NCBI GenBank assembly: GCA_028278225.1
Contig: JANQEU010000069.1
Location: 124,001-188,000, forward strand
DNA from: Cyclobacteriaceae bacterium
GTDB lineage: Bacteria > Bacteroidota > Bacteroidia > Cytophagales > Cyclobacteriaceae
DNA: 64,000 nucleotides
Direction: 5' to 3'
The notes beneath the pieces were generated by a model. The model did not search any database, was not told where the DNA came from, and was given only the letters and a program-made list of their open reading frames with translations. Below are positions 17,509-27,220 of the stretch, piece after piece (the stretch's first letter is position 1; every line of letters starts with the position of its first letter). The position numbers and the translations under genes are program-made.

Positions 17509-18909
17509 ATGAAAATGAAAAAGATCTTATTATATACATTGGGAATCGCCCTGAGTTACGCTGTGGTCAAGGCTCAGGAGAAAGAACTGCCACCCGAAGG
17601 AGGTACTCCTAAAGGATTTACACTTCCTGAGAAAGAAGTAAAGACCTATGACAATGGACTGAGAAGTGTCCTCATACCATGGGGATCGATACCAAAAGCC
17701 AATATCCAGATCGTCGTAAAATCAGGGAATATTCACGAAAATGCGGATGAAGTATGGTTGGTGGACCTGCTTGGAGACCTGCTGAAGGAAGGGAGTACCA
17801 ATCGTAGCAGCGAGCAGATTGCGGATGAAATTGCAGGTATGGGAGGAGACTTGTCCGTGGCCGTAAGCCCACATGCCACATATGTCAGTGCCTCGGTTTT
17901 ATATGAATTTGTGCCCGACGCAATCGCCGTGATGGCAGATATTCTTGTCAATCCATTATTTCCTGAGAGCGAAATCGAAAGACTGGTGAATGATATGAAG
18001 CGTAACCTGAGTGTGGCCAAAACCAGGCCTCAGGCGCAGGCAAGTGAAAAGTTTTACGGAATGCTGTACCCGGATCACCCGTATGGTCGCGTCTACCCTA
18101 CCGAAGAGATCCTTGAAAGTTTCACTATCGAAAAAGTGAAGGATTTTTACGATACAAATTTCGGCGCTAAACGAACCACCGTCTATGTAGCCGGTATGTA
18201 TAATTCGTCGAAGGTTCAAACAGCTGTTGAAAGTGCGCTTGGCTCATGGAGAGAGGGGCCGGAACCTGATTACCCGGTAGCGGAAGCAATAACCGGGCAG
18301 GGTATTGAAATGATCGACCGTCCGGATGCGCCCCAATCCACCTTGATGATGGGGCTGCCTGTAGTCGATGCATCACATCCCGATTACATTGCATTAGACG
18401 TGACCAACTCTTTGCTCGGTGGATCGTTTGGATCAAGAATAACAAGCAATATCAGGGAAGATAAGGGATATACCTATTCACCTTTCAGTAACATTAATGC
18501 ACGCTTCAGAACTGCCATTTGGTATGAGCAGGCTGATGTTACCACAGATTTTACAGGTCCGTCATTAAGAGAAATCACGAAAGAGATCTATCAGTTGCAA
18601 AATGAGCCGCCTCCAAAAGAGGAACTGGATGGTATCAAAAACTACGAAGCTGGTGTATATGTATTGCAAAACTCGACTCCGGGTGGTATTATCAGTCAGT
18701 TGAACTATCTGGAACTATATGACCTCCCTGAGACATATTTAACGGAAAGGGTTCAAAATATTTACGCGGTCACGCCGGAACAAGTATCCGAGATGGTAAA
18801 AAAATACATCCGTCCGGAAGATATGACGATTGTTCTTGTTGGTGATACGAAAAAGATTGATCAACAAATAAAGGATTACGAAAAGCGGTTGAAAGAAATG
18901 GAGAACTAG
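17509..18909 (+). CDS. M16 family peptidase-like protein, non-catalytic partner
   Basis: A 466-residue secreted protein with a signal peptide ending VVKAQE. It has the two-domain M16 fold, but where the HxxEH zinc motif should stand the sequence reads WLVDLLGDLLKEGST, so it cannot bind zinc. The C-terminal domain keeps the substrate-contacting Arg-Tyr region (SNIREDKGYTYS), as expected of the partner subunit that contributes to substrate binding. The start codon is five bases after the active subunit's stop. A strong terminator follows immediately, closing the operon. Confidence 0.88.
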   Translation: MKMKKILLYTLGIALSYAVVKAQEKELPPEGGTPKGFTLPEKEVKTYDNGLRSVLIPWGSIPKANIQIVVKSGNIHENADEVWLVDLLGDLLKEGSTNRSSEQIADEIAGMGGDLSVAVSPHATYVSASVLYEFVPDAIAVMADILVNPLFPESEIERLVNDMKRNLSVAKTRPQAQASEKFYGMLYPDHPYGRVYPTEEILESFTIEKVKDFYDTNFGAKRTTVYVAGMYNSSKVQTAVESALGSWREGPEPDYPVAEAITGQGIEMIDRPDAPQSTLMMGLPVVDASHPDYIALDVTNSLLGGSFGSRITSNIREDKGYTYSPFSNINARFRTAIWYEQADVTTDFTGPSLREITKEIYQLQNEPPPKEELDGIKNYEAGVYVLQNSTPGGIISQLNYLELYDLPETYLTERVQNIYAVTPEQVSEMVKKYIRPEDMTIVLVGDTKKIDQQIKDYEKRLKEMEN

Positions 18910-18914
18910 AAGAA

Positions 18915-18936
18915 GGGAGCCTTGGCTCCCTTTTTT
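18915..18936 (+). terminator. Rho-independent terminator of the M16 operon
   Basis: GGGAGC and GCTCCC form a six-pair stem with a four-base loop (CTTG), followed by six T. It begins six bases after the stop codon. Confidence 0.9.
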
Positions 18937-19065
18937 ATGATTGAACAGTATCATACGTATGTGATAATAATCATTAAGACCGATAAGAGAATCCATTATC
19001 TTCGAGAAACTTCTGCAATAATTTAGCGTCTTTCAATATGCAGATTTGGTACCATTTGCTCTTTT

Positions 19066-21456
19066 TTGAAAATGCGTTTAATTCTCACCCTTCTTCTTCT
19101 CAGTATGGCAATTTCGATAATTGCCCAGCCACAGGAACTCAAGTATCAAACGGTGAGAGGCCAAGTCACAGACGCGCAATCCCAATATCCTTTACTTGGC
19201 GTGACCGTTGTGGTTATGGACTCCGATCCACTTAATGGAAGTATTACTGATTTTGATGGTTATTTTAAAATAGACAATGTACCTGTGGGTGCTATTGATC
19301 TGAAGCTCTCATTCGTAGGATATGAAGACCTGATCCTCCCAAACATCCCGGTTTCCGTGGGTAAGCAGACTTCCTTAAAGGTGAGCATGGAGGAAAGTAC
19401 TACCATGATGGAAGAAGTCGTGGTAGAAGGAACAAGCAGGACATATGAAGAACTTAATGGACTGGCAACTCTTAGTGTTATCGGATTCAATATCGCAGAA
19501 ACAGAAAGATTTGCCGGATCATTAGGTGACCCGGGTCGGATGGCGGCAAATTTTGCAGGAGTTAGTGGAGTCAATGATGGCAGAAATGATATTATCATCA
19601 GGGGGAATTCTCCAACGGGACTCCTTTGGCGATTAGAAGGGGTTGACATTCCGAACCCAAATCATTATGCAGGTATGGGCACCACAGGTGGACCCGTCAC
19701 TATCCTTAACAACAACCAGTTAAGCAATTCGGAATTCTATACCGGTGCATTCCCGGCAATGTTTGGAAATGCCAATTCAGGTGTTTTTGATCTTCGTCTT
19801 CGAAATGGAAATTTCGAAAAAAGAGAACATGTATTCCAGATTGGATTTAATGGCATCGAAGCAGGAGCTGAAGGTCCTTTCAAAAAAGGTGAACGAGCTT
19901 CATACACCGTTAATTACAGATATTCAGTTCCCGCAGTGATGCATAAGATTGGGTTTGGCACAGGTACCGGACAGGCAATCCCATATTATCAGGATCTTAC
20001 TTTCAAAGTCAACATACCAAACAAGAAAGGGTCGTTTTCAATTTTTGGTATCGGGGGGCTAAGCGAAATTGATCTGTTAGGTAGTGAGATTGACTCGGAC
20101 AAGGCAAATGACGACCTTTATGGTGGCATAGACATCGACATCTATAACACGTCAAATACCGGAGTAATCGGTGCATCATATTTCCATTTTTTTGATGAAA
20201 ATACCTTCTTCCGAAACAACATTACTTTATCAGCCAATGAATTCATCGCAGATCTCGATACTATAACCAGGGACAATAACCTAACTGTGGTAGGTATTGA
20301 TCCATATGTATACAATGACTATGCACAATGGACGCTGAACTATACGAATGAGTTCAACAAGAAGATCAATTCCAGGAATACGGTAAATATCGGGTCATCT
20401 ATTAACAGGATCAACATGGATCTTACCCATGATGTCTACAGGCAATACGATGAACCGGGTACAATTCATGAGAATGGGTCAACCTGGCTTTATAAGGTGT
20501 ATGCTGCCTGGAGTCTTAAACTACGAGAAGATCTAATAGTGAATAGTGGTATGCACTATCTGAATCTCACACAAAACAACAGGTCATGGTCCCTGGAGCC
20601 AAGACTGGGTATTAAGTATAAAATCAATCCTCAAAGCAGTTTTAATGTTGCATATGGCAGACATAGCCAAACACAGGGACTCACGGTTTATTTCAATGAG
20701 ACTTATCTGTCAGATGGAACCATCAGGAGAACCAATACCGGTCTGGGTCTGACAAAAAGTGATCATTTCCTTGCCGGATATGAAAACAGTTTCCTTCAGG
20801 ATTGGAGAATCAAAGTGGAGACATACTACCAAAGGTTGTTTGATGTGCCTGTTGAAATGGCTCCAAGCAGCTTTTCGATGCTGAACATGGGTGTAGATTT
20901 TGGGCTGCCAACTATTGATTCGCTAAAAAACAAAGGCTCGGGGAGAAACATTGGACTGGAGCTGACGATCGAAAAGTACCTCAACGATGGCTGGTATCTC
21001 ATGTCCACTTCAACACTGTATGACTCGAAGTATAAAGGAAGCGACGGTGTGGAAAGAAATACCGCATTTAACGGCAATTTCGTTACGAATTTGCTGACCG
21101 GCAGAGAATTTTCGATAGGTGAATACAATCGCATGATCGTCGATCTGAGAGTTACCTACGCCGGCAACCGGAGATTTGTCCCTATTGATCCGGCTGCCTC
21201 CGAAGCTTCCGGGAGTGTAGAATACAACGAGGATGAAGCTTACAAAGACCGTTACCCTAACTATTTCCGTGCCGACATACGACTCGGTTATCGTATGCAA
21301 ATGAAAAAGATTAGCCAGGAGTGGTTGTTAGATCTCCAGAATATCACCGATCAGAAGAATGTCCTTTACCGGAATTACAGCTTTCATACCCATGAGATCT
21401 ATGATTCTTATCAGCTGGGTTTCTGGCCGATGTTTAAGTACAGGTTATTATTTTGA
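19066..21456 (+). CDS. TonB-dependent receptor with carboxypeptidase-regulatory-like domain
   Basis: A 796-residue outer-membrane receptor. The signal peptide (MKMRLILTLLLLSMAISIIAQ) is followed by a CarboxypepD_reg-like beta-sandwich (about 29-115, VRGQVTDAQSQYPLLGVTV), a plug domain (about 130-250, DIIIRGNSPTGLLWRLEGVD) and a 22-strand barrel ending in the required aromatic (FKYRLLF). Such receptors import a ligand with energy from TonB-ExbB-ExbD. No SusD-type lipoprotein adjoins, so it is not a typical SusCD glycan system; the substrate is unknown. A decayed copy of the last 35 or so residues lies beyond ATPase B. Confidence 0.93.
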   Translation: MKMRLILTLLLLSMAISIIAQPQELKYQTVRGQVTDAQSQYPLLGVTVVVMDSDPLNGSITDFDGYFKIDNVPVGAIDLKLSFVGYEDLILPNIPVSVGKQTSLKVSMEESTTMMEEVVVEGTSRTYEELNGLATLSVIGFNIAETERFAGSLGDPGRMAANFAGVSGVNDGRNDIIIRGNSPTGLLWRLEGVDIPNPNHYAGMGTTGGPVTILNNNQLSNSEFYTGAFPAMFGNANSGVFDLRLRNGNFEKREHVFQIGFNGIEAGAEGPFKKGERASYTVNYRYSVPAVMHKIGFGTGTGQAIPYYQDLTFKVNIPNKKGSFSIFGIGGLSEIDLLGSEIDSDKANDDLYGGIDIDIYNTSNTGVIGASYFHFFDENTFFRNNITLSANEFIADLDTITRDNNLTVVGIDPYVYNDYAQWTLNYTNEFNKKINSRNTVNIGSSINRINMDLTHDVYRQYDEPGTIHENGSTWLYKVYAAWSLKLREDLIVNSGMHYLNLTQNNRSWSLEPRLGIKYKINPQSSFNVAYGRHSQTQGLTVYFNETYLSDGTIRRTNTGLGLTKSDHFLAGYENSFLQDWRIKVETYYQRLFDVPVEMAPSSFSMLNMGVDFGLPTIDSLKNKGSGRNIGLELTIEKYLNDGWYLMSTSTLYDSKYKGSDGVERNTAFNGNFVTNLLTGREFSIGEYNRMIVDLRVTYAGNRRFVPIDPAASEASGSVEYNEDEAYKDRYPNYFRADIRLGYRMQMKKISQEWLLDLQNITDQKNVLYRNYSFHTHEIYDSYQLGFWPMFKYRLLF

Positions 21457-21457
21457 A

Positions 21458-21485
21458 AGCTACCCCGAAGTCACCGATGGTAGCT
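21458..21485. terminator. Hairpin between TonB receptor and ATPase B
   Basis: AGCTACC (21458-21464) pairs with GGTAGCT (21479-21485) around 14 bases, one base after the receptor stop codon. It lies between two convergent genes and may act as a bidirectional stop, though no T-run follows. Confidence 0.35.
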
Positions 21486-21516
21486 GGTGCCCACCCACCT
21501 TAGGCTTGCGAGAGCG

Positions 21517-22698
21517 CTAGATCCATTTCCAGGCGGGGATCAATGGTATTCCATCAATGTCATCTTCCTGATCGTATGTTATTATTATTCCTATTTGGGT
21601 ACTTGTCTCTCTCATAGCAGCCTTTAATCCCTCTATTTCCCTCGACAAATTGTCATTGTTTACTTCCCAGCAGACCTGAACGGCCCGTGTGATCTGCTCA
21701 TTTGTTTTGGTAAGAAAATCACATTCACGGTTTTTATTCCTGTAATAGAAGATGGATTCACCAAGATATCTGAGTTTATTGAAAACAATATTTTCTAATC
21801 TGCGGCCCAAATCTTTGCTGAAAGACATGCTGTTTGACTGGGCAAAAGCGGAATCGACAGCGTATACCTTTTTTGGATTGGCTATTTGTTTCTTTATAGA
21901 TGTTGAATACATGGGTATGTATTCCAATAAATAACTTTCATTCAAATAGTCGCAGTAATCAATAACAGATCTGACCGACTTTATTTCCAGTATTTTTGAT
22001 AAACTATTGTAACTGAAGTCTTTTCCGATATTGCTGAGTAGGTGTACAGCCAATCGTAAAAGTTGCTTTTCGTTTGTCAGGTGTCGCCTAAGTGCAATAT
22101 CCCTTGTGACAATGTCTCTTAGAAGTAAGCGGTGGTAATCTGAATTTGGTTCTTCCAAAAACTCCGGAAAACCACCCAAGCTGAAGTACCGGTCAAAATC
22201 CTTTAGTGTTCTTTCTGATTTATGGAAAACCAGGAACTCATCGAAATTGAAAGGGAACAACTCTATCTGGTAATATCTTCCGGTTAGCTTGGTTCCCAAT
22301 TCCCGGCTTAAGAGGCTTGCATTGGAACCGGTGATGACTAGTGAAATACCTTTATCATGGGCTGATCGTGCGAATATTTCCCATTGGTCTATTATTTGCA
22401 CTTCATCCAGCAGGAGCCATTCCTTGCCCTGTTCCTGCATTATCGCTTCCAGTCTGGCAAAGTCGGATAGTTCGAAATTTATCAGACGCGGATCTTCAAA
22501 GTTGATGTAAATGGCATTGTCATTTTTAAGGAAATGATGACGCATTAATGTGCTCTTTCCACAGCGCCTTATTCCTGACAGTATCAATATCCTGTTTGTA
22601 CTTTTCGGGATAGGCACACTTCTGGGAATAATCTTTTTCTCAAAAAGAGTACTATTCTGCTCATTTATTGCCTCACTTATTGCAGACTTGGTTAACAT
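21517..22698 (-). CDS. ATPase B: AAA_14 / DUF4143 family ATP-binding protein
   Basis: A 393-residue protein with the plan of ATPase A: Walker A GIRRCGKST (42-50), Walker B WLLLDEVQ (94-101), sensor TGSNAS (123-128), TGR (139-141), a winged helix (about 228-265) and a C-terminal DUF4143 domain. Here the nuclease-like motif reads ECD (325-327) but QVC (341-343) in place of E-x-K, so catalytic residues appear lost. Transcription starts behind a good promoter interleaved with three palindromes. On its other side lies a decayed copy of the neighbouring receptor's 3' end. Function is unknown; autoregulation is inferred. Confidence 0.88.
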   Translation of the reverse strand: MLTKSAISEAINEQNSTLFEKKIIPRSVPIPKSTNRILILSGIRRCGKSTLMRHHFLKNDNAIYINFEDPRLINFELSDFARLEAIMQEQGKEWLLLDEVQIIDQWEIFARSAHDKGISLVITGSNASLLSRELGTKLTGRYYQIELFPFNFDEFLVFHKSERTLKDFDRYFSLGGFPEFLEEPNSDYHRLLLRDIVTRDIALRRHLTNEKQLLRLAVHLLSNIGKDFSYNSLSKILEIKSVRSVIDYCDYLNESYLLEYIPMYSTSIKKQIANPKKVYAVDSAFAQSNSMSFSKDLGRRLENIVFNKLRYLGESIFYYRNKNRECDFLTKTNEQITRAVQVCWEVNNDNLSREIEGLKAAMRETSTQIGIIITYDQEDDIDGIPLIPAWKWI

Positions 22699-22718
22699 AT
22701 TGTTATTTCCCTACTATA

Positions 22719-22749
22719 CAAAGATAATATTTAGTATTTACAATACAAG
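22719..22749 (-). promoter_or_regulatory. Promoter of ATPase B
   Basis: On the minus strand TATCTTTG (22726 down to 22719) matches the Bacteroidota -7 consensus exactly. Nineteen bases upstream lies CTTG (22749-22746), one mismatch from the -33 TTTG. The first palindrome of array B (22734-22746) occupies the spacer, so a bound protein would block RNA polymerase. Confidence 0.7.
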
Positions 22750-22799
22750 ATAATTAGTATTTATAATACAAACTATTGTGTATTTTGAATACATGATTT
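22731..22799 (-). repeat. Tandem array B, three 23-bp units with GTATT-N3-AATAC
   Basis: Three adjoining 23-base units (22731-22753, 22754-22776, 22777-22799) each carry a perfect palindrome: GTATTTACAATAC, GTATTTATAATAC and GTATTTTGAATAC, centred at 22740, 22763 and 22786. The five-base arms never change while the three-base spacer does, which is what selection for protein binding would leave. A half unit continues toward the gene (ATACAAAGATAA). The period is close to two helical turns, so all sites face the same side of the DNA. Confidence 0.88.
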
Positions 22800-22811
22800 G
22801 AAAAATGCCTC

Positions 22812-22932
22812 TTTGGAATTTCAAATCTGAAAGAAACAAAGAAAGTATTTAACAGAAATTATCCATAAGATGTACGATTCGTATGAGCCGGGTTTTTGGT
22901 CGCTGCTTAAGTTCAGATTACTGTTCCATCCG
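22812..22932 (+). pseudogene. Remnant of a TonB-receptor 3' end
   Basis: Translation of this stretch, allowing one frameshift near 22862, gives NLKETKKVFNRNY and then HKMYDSYEPGFWSLLKFRLLF. The intact receptor ends QNITDQKNVLYRNY and HEIYDSYQLGFWPMFKYRLLF. Over the final 63 bases the DNA is about 78% identical. The stop codon is lost (reads on into HPDR). No upstream part of a receptor remains. It is thus either the displaced 3' end of the gene at 19066 or the last trace of a tandem paralogue, separated by ATPase B and its array. Confidence 0.75.
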
Positions 22933-22972
22933 GACCGTATATTCCACCGTTCTGAGTGATGAGCTCCCCCAA

Positions 22973-23167
22973 TCACTCAATTCTTTCCACTTCCTTTTCC
23001 CGGTCTTCCTCGTTGACAGAAACTTCAATGTTTGTTTCTTCGGTCAGCATCACTTCCTCATGATAGACATTGTGCCATGCTATCATGAAACCGACAATGA
23101 CAGCCCACAGGATCCTGCGGATTGTTTTGAAGAAAAATGTGATGAATATCCTCATGAGGAATATCAT
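22973..23167 (-). CDS. Small single-pass membrane protein downstream of clpB
   Basis: A 64-residue frame 50 bases downstream of clpB on the same strand. The N-terminal half is a basic, hydrophobic segment (MRIFITFFFKTIRRILWAVIVGFMIAW), the C-terminal half is very acidic (EEVMLTEETNIEVSVNEEDREKEVERIE). An alternative start is the ATG at 23155. The sharp charge split suggests an inner-membrane anchor with an acidic periplasmic tail. It may be co-transcribed with clpB. No family is recognised. The stop overlaps a GAGTGAT / ATCACTC inverted repeat (22954-22978) that could end the transcript. Confidence 0.5.
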   Translation of the reverse strand: MIFLMRIFITFFFKTIRRILWAVIVGFMIAWHNVYHEEVMLTEETNIEVSVNEEDREKEVERIE

Positions 23168-23217
23168 TATTTGACAGGGGCAGCTTAGCTCCTATTTGGC
23201 ACCACTCCTGAACTTTA

Positions 23218-25833
23218 TCACTCCACTTTCACTTCATCCAGGTTGATAAACTCTATTCTATCTTTGTCACTCAACGTGATACCAATTACCGAATCTTTCC
23301 GGATCTTTCCACCCAGTATTTCTTTAGATAATTCATTCAGTATTTCCCGCTGAAGTACTCGTTTCAATGGCCTGGCCCCAAATTGAGGATCAAAACCAAT
23401 TTTACCCAGATGTTCCAGGACCTTCTTATCTGCTTCCACTTTAATGCCGTTTTCTTCCAGCCGGTCCCGGATCAGTTTAAACTGAATTGCCACGATCTTT
23501 TGAAGATCATCCACGCTGAGCGGTCTGAACATAATGGTCTCATCCACCCGATTTAAAAACTCGGGACGAACGGTTTTCTTCAGTAATTCAAAAACCTGGT
23601 GCTTACTTTCTTCAATGATCTCCTCAATATTAGTTTCATCCATCTTGTCAAAGCTTTCACGGATCAGATGCGAGCCGATGTTGGTCGTCATTATGATAAT
23701 TGTATTCTTGAAATTGGCTATTCGGCCTTTGTTGTCAGTGAGCCTGCCGTCATCCAGGACCTGCAGCAAGATATTGAATACATCCGGATGAGCTTTTTCA
23801 ATTTCATCCAGCAGGATCACGCTGTATGGCTTTCTTCTCACCGCTTCCGTCAATTGACCACCTTCATCATAACCGACATAGCCCGGAGGTGCTCCTATTA
23901 ATCTGCTAACGGCATGACGCTCCTGGTACTCCGACATATCTATCCTTACCATGGCATTTTCATCGTTGAAAAGGTAATCGGCAAGTGTTTTGGCAAGTTC
24001 GGTCTTACCGACTCCCGTCATTCCCAGGAAGATAAAAGATCCGATCGGCCGCTTCGGATCATGCAGACCGGCCCTGCTTCTTCTCACCGCATCAGATACC
24101 GCGGCAATCGCCTCTGTTTGCCCGGCAACGCTTTTCCCTAGCTCCTCCTCCAGCTTAAGCAGCTTATCACGATCACTTTGCAGCATTTTCGATACGGGAA
24201 TGCCCGTCCATTTCGCCACAACTTCTGCAATATCCTCACTGTCCACCTCTTCTTTCAGAAGTGAACTTTCTCCCTGCATTTCGATAAGTTGCTTTTTGAA
24301 CTCTTCCAGCTTCTTTTCCGCCTCAACGATCTTACCATATCTTAACTCTGCGACCTTTCCCAATTCCCCGGCCCGTTCCAGTTGCTCAGCTTCCGTTCTA
24401 TACCGTTCGATGTTCTCCTTTTCCTTCTGTATTCCCTGGATCACGTTCTTCTCATTTTGCCATTTCGCTTTCAGCTCATTGCGCTTGCCTTCCAGATCAG
24501 CAATTTCTTTGGAAAGCTCCGTTTCCTTGACCTTGTCTTTCTCCCTTCTAATGGCTTCCCTTTCGATTTCCAACTGCATGATCCTACGATTCAGCTCATC
24601 AAGCTCCTCGGGAAGTGAGTCTATCTCAATTCTTAATTTGGAAGCGGCCTCATCCATCAGGTCAATCGCCTTATCCGGCAGAAAACGATCCGATATATAC
24701 CTGTTCGACAGCTCCACAGCTGATATGACCGCATCATCCTTTACCCTTACACCATGATGAACCTCGTATTTCTCCTTGATCCCGCGCAAGATGGATATGG
24801 TATCCTGGACCGATGGCTCGTCTACCGTGACCGTTTGAAATCTTCTCTCCAGGGCCTTGTTCTTCTCAATGTATTTCTGATATTCCTTCAAGGTTGTGGC
24901 GCCGATGGCGTGCAATTCACCGCGTGCCAGTGCAGGCTTCAGCAGGTTGGCAGCATCCATCGCCCCTTCTCCACCGCTTCCTGCACCGATCAACGTGTGA
25001 ATTTCATCTATGAATAATATAATTTCTCCCTCGCTGTCCGTCACTTCTTTGATTACTGATTTCAACCTTTCTTCAAACTCTCCCTTATATTTAGCACCGG
25101 CAACCAGCAAACCCATGTCAAGAGAAATTATTGTCTTGGTCTTTAAGTTTTCAGGCACATCACCGTCCACGATCCTTTGAGCCATTCCCTCAACGATCGC
25201 CGTTTTACCCACACCGGGTTCACCAAGCAGCATTGGATTATTTTTGGTTCTTCTAGCCAGAATCTGAAGTAATCGCCTGATCTCGTCATCCCTCCCAATG
25301 ACCGGATCTATTTTTCCATCCATAGCCAGGTCATTTAAGTTGCGAGAGTACCTCTCTAAAGATCGATATTTGGATTCGGCATTTTTATCGGTAACCTTAT
25401 CTCCTCCTCTTAATTCTTTTATGGCCTTGATCAGTCCCTTTTCCTCAAATCCGGCATCCTTTAGGATTTGTGTGACCTTATCGCTACCGGATAATAATCC
25501 CAGGATAAGATGCTCTACCGCCACGAATTCATCCCCGAATTCCTTAAGGTGCTTCTCTGCTTTTTGAAGGACTTTGTGAGCTTCATTAGATAAATATGGC
25601 TGGCCTCCGGAAACTTTTGGATAACTATTTATTACCTCATCAAGTTTCGTTTCAATAGCTGGCCGGGAGGCTCCAATTTTCTTCAGTAAAAATGAGATCA
25701 GGTTTTCATCCGACTGAAGTATGGCCTTCAAAATGTGCCCGGTTTCAATTACCTGCTGGTCATTTCCCGAAGCAATTTCAGAGGCCTTTTGAAGAACCTC
25801 CTGTGATTTAATTGTATAGTTATTGAAATTCAT
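23218..25833 (-). CDS. clpB: Disaggregase ClpB (Hsp100)
   Basis: A hexameric AAA+ chaperone that threads aggregated proteins through its pore together with DnaK. I take the ATG at 25833 ([17 protein letters not shown]), which matches the family start; an ATG at 25860 would add nine residues. The 871-residue chain has the Clp N domain (1-145), AAA-1 with Walker A GEPGVGKT, the coiled-coil middle domain (about 410-520, with the [17 protein letters not shown] motif), and AAA-2 with Walker A GMTGVGKT and pore loop GYVGYDEGG. No P element for ClpP binding is expected or seen. The region upstream has no CIRCE. Confidence 0.97.
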   Translation of the reverse strand: MNFNNYTIKSQEVLQKASEIASGNDQQVIETGHILKAILQSDENLISFLLKKIGASRPAIETKLDEVINSYPKVSGGQPYLSNEAHKVLQKAEKHLKEFGDEFVAVEHLILGLLSGSDKVTQILKDAGFEEKGLIKAIKELRGGDKVTDKNAESKYRSLERYSRNLNDLAMDGKIDPVIGRDDEIRRLLQILARRTKNNPMLLGEPGVGKTAIVEGMAQRIVDGDVPENLKTKTIISLDMGLLVAGAKYKGEFEERLKSVIKEVTDSEGEIILFIDEIHTLIGAGSGGEGAMDAANLLKPALARGELHAIGATTLKEYQKYIEKNKALERRFQTVTVDEPSVQDTISILRGIKEKYEVHHGVRVKDDAVISAVELSNRYISDRFLPDKAIDLMDEAASKLRIEIDSLPEELDELNRRIMQLEIEREAIRREKDKVKETELSKEIADLEGKRNELKAKWQNEKNVIQGIQKEKENIERYRTEAEQLERAGELGKVAELRYGKIVEAEKKLEEFKKQLIEMQGESSLLKEEVDSEDIAEVVAKWTGIPVSKMLQSDRDKLLKLEEELGKSVAGQTEAIAAVSDAVRRSRAGLHDPKRPIGSFIFLGMTGVGKTELAKTLADYLFNDENAMVRIDMSEYQERHAVSRLIGAPPGYVGYDEGGQLTEAVRRKPYSVILLDEIEKAHPDVFNILLQVLDDGRLTDNKGRIANFKNTIIIMTTNIGSHLIRESFDKMDETNIEEIIEESKHQVFELLKKTVRPEFLNRVDETIMFRPLSVDDLQKIVAIQFKLIRDRLEENGIKVEADKKVLEHLGKIGFDPQFGARPLKRVLQREILNELSKEILGGKIRKDSVIGITLSDKDRIEFINLDEVKVE

Positions 25834-25993
25834 TTGCTTTTGACCATTTTTATCATTCAATCAATTGATATCAAAAGCTATTCCACCTGGTAATTCAGGA
25901 CTTTTGATGTCATTTTGGCATTGATATGACTGTTTTATGGATTAATTCTGACAAATGGTCATACACGAGCTTTAGAAACAGAACCAAGAAAAA

Positions 25994-27112
25994 ATGAAGC
26001 AGAATCCCAGAAGAAAGTTCATCAGGAATGCGGTAACCGCCTCAGCAATTGGAGCAATCGGGTTATCAGCCTGCAGTGAAGCAAAAAAATCAGAGTCACA
26101 GGGACCCTATATCAATTTCAACAATACCTACAGGTGGAAAATGACCACAACCTGGCCCCCTAATTTCCCGATTGTTGGGGAGGGATGCAAAATGCTTGCC
26201 GATTGGATTAAAAAGATGTCCGGTGGCAGGATGGAAATTACGGTTTACGGTGGCGGTGAACTGATCCCGGCGCTGGAGGGATTCGATGCGGTGAGCAATG
26301 GCGCAATTGAAATGAATCACGGGGCCGCATATTACTGGGCCGGAAAAATTCCCGCAGGGCAGTTTCTGACGACTGTTCCTTTCGGAATGAACTCCCAGCA
26401 AATGGATGCCTGGATCCTTTCAGGAGGCGGTGACAAAGTGTGGGAAGATCTATATGCCCCGTATGATCTACTTCCAATAAGCTGCGGAAATACTGCTGTG
26501 CAAATGGGAGGATGGTTCAATAAGGAGATCAATTCAATTGATGATATCAAAGGGTTGAAAATGAGGATACCGGGGCTTGGTGGAAAAGTTTTTTCCAAAG
26601 CGGGTGGTACTCCGGTTCTCGTATCGGGTGGCGAAATCTATACTAACCTGGAAAGAGGAGTGATAGATGCCACAGAATGGATTGGCCCTTATCATGACTA
26701 TCTGATGGGGTTTTATCAGGTTGCAAAACACTACTATTACCCAGGCTGGCACGAACCCGGAGCAGTTCTGGAGCTGATCATCAATAAGAGCAAATTCCAA
26801 ACACTACCATCGGACATTCAGGAGATCATCCGGACCGGAGCACTGAGGCTTAATCGCTGGATGAACGTTCAGTTTGATGCAAAAAACGGGGAATACATAC
26901 AGAAGATCAGGGAAGTTGAAGGACTGCAGATTCACCAATTCCCGGACAGCGTTCTGGAAATGCTGAAGCAATACACCACGGAAACAATAAGGGAACTTGT
27001 GGAAACAGATCCCAAAAGCAAAATCGTATTTGAAGCATACGACACTTTCAAAAAGCAAATCACACCGTGGGTAAATGTCAGTGATAAAGTCTATTATCAG
27101 ACAATGTTATAG
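25994..27112 (+). CDS. dctP: TRAP transporter solute-binding protein DctP, Tat-type lipoprotein
   Basis: A 372-residue periplasmic receptor for a TRAP transporter. The N-terminus carries a twin-arginine motif (PRRKFIRNA) and then a lipobox (GLSAC), so it is exported folded and lipid-anchored. The mature part has the DctP features: WKMTTTWPPNFPIVGEG at the start, GGGELIPALEGFDAVSNGAIEM, and the ligand arginine region LKMRIPGLGGKVF. The sequence class is that of receptors for 2-oxo acids and related carboxylates. No permease adjoins; the only DctQ/DctM pair in the window is 11 kb away and may be the partner. Confidence 0.88.
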   Translation: MKQNPRRKFIRNAVTASAIGAIGLSACSEAKKSESQGPYINFNNTYRWKMTTTWPPNFPIVGEGCKMLADWIKKMSGGRMEITVYGGGELIPALEGFDAVSNGAIEMNHGAAYYWAGKIPAGQFLTTVPFGMNSQQMDAWILSGGGDKVWEDLYAPYDLLPISCGNTAVQMGGWFNKEINSIDDIKGLKMRIPGLGGKVFSKAGGTPVLVSGGEIYTNLERGVIDATEWIGPYHDYLMGFYQVAKHYYYPGWHEPGAVLELIINKSKFQTLPSDIQEIIRTGALRLNRWMNVQFDAKNGEYIQKIREVEGLQIHQFPDSVLEMLKQYTTETIRELVETDPKSKIVFEAYDTFKKQITPWVNVSDKVYYQTML

Positions 27113-27149
27113 TGACGTCAAGGCGTTGACTGTTCACTAATTGTTCCCA

Positions 27150-27164
27150 GGGAAACAGATTCCC
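27150..27164 (+). terminator. Short hairpin after dctP
   Basis: GGGAA (27150-27154) and TTCCC (27160-27164) form a five-pair stem followed by GGAATTTTATT. It lies 37 bases after the dctP stop and could be a weak terminator. Confidence 0.3.
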
Positions 27165-27220
27165 GGAATTTTATTCCCACTTGCCAATTTGATTGTATTT
27201 TTAGGCCTCAAAACTCAAAA

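Noticed and set aside
23990-24757. Plus-strand open frame of 255 codons inside clpB
   Set aside because: It is antisense to a highly conserved gene and has the Ser-rich composition typical of shadow frames.
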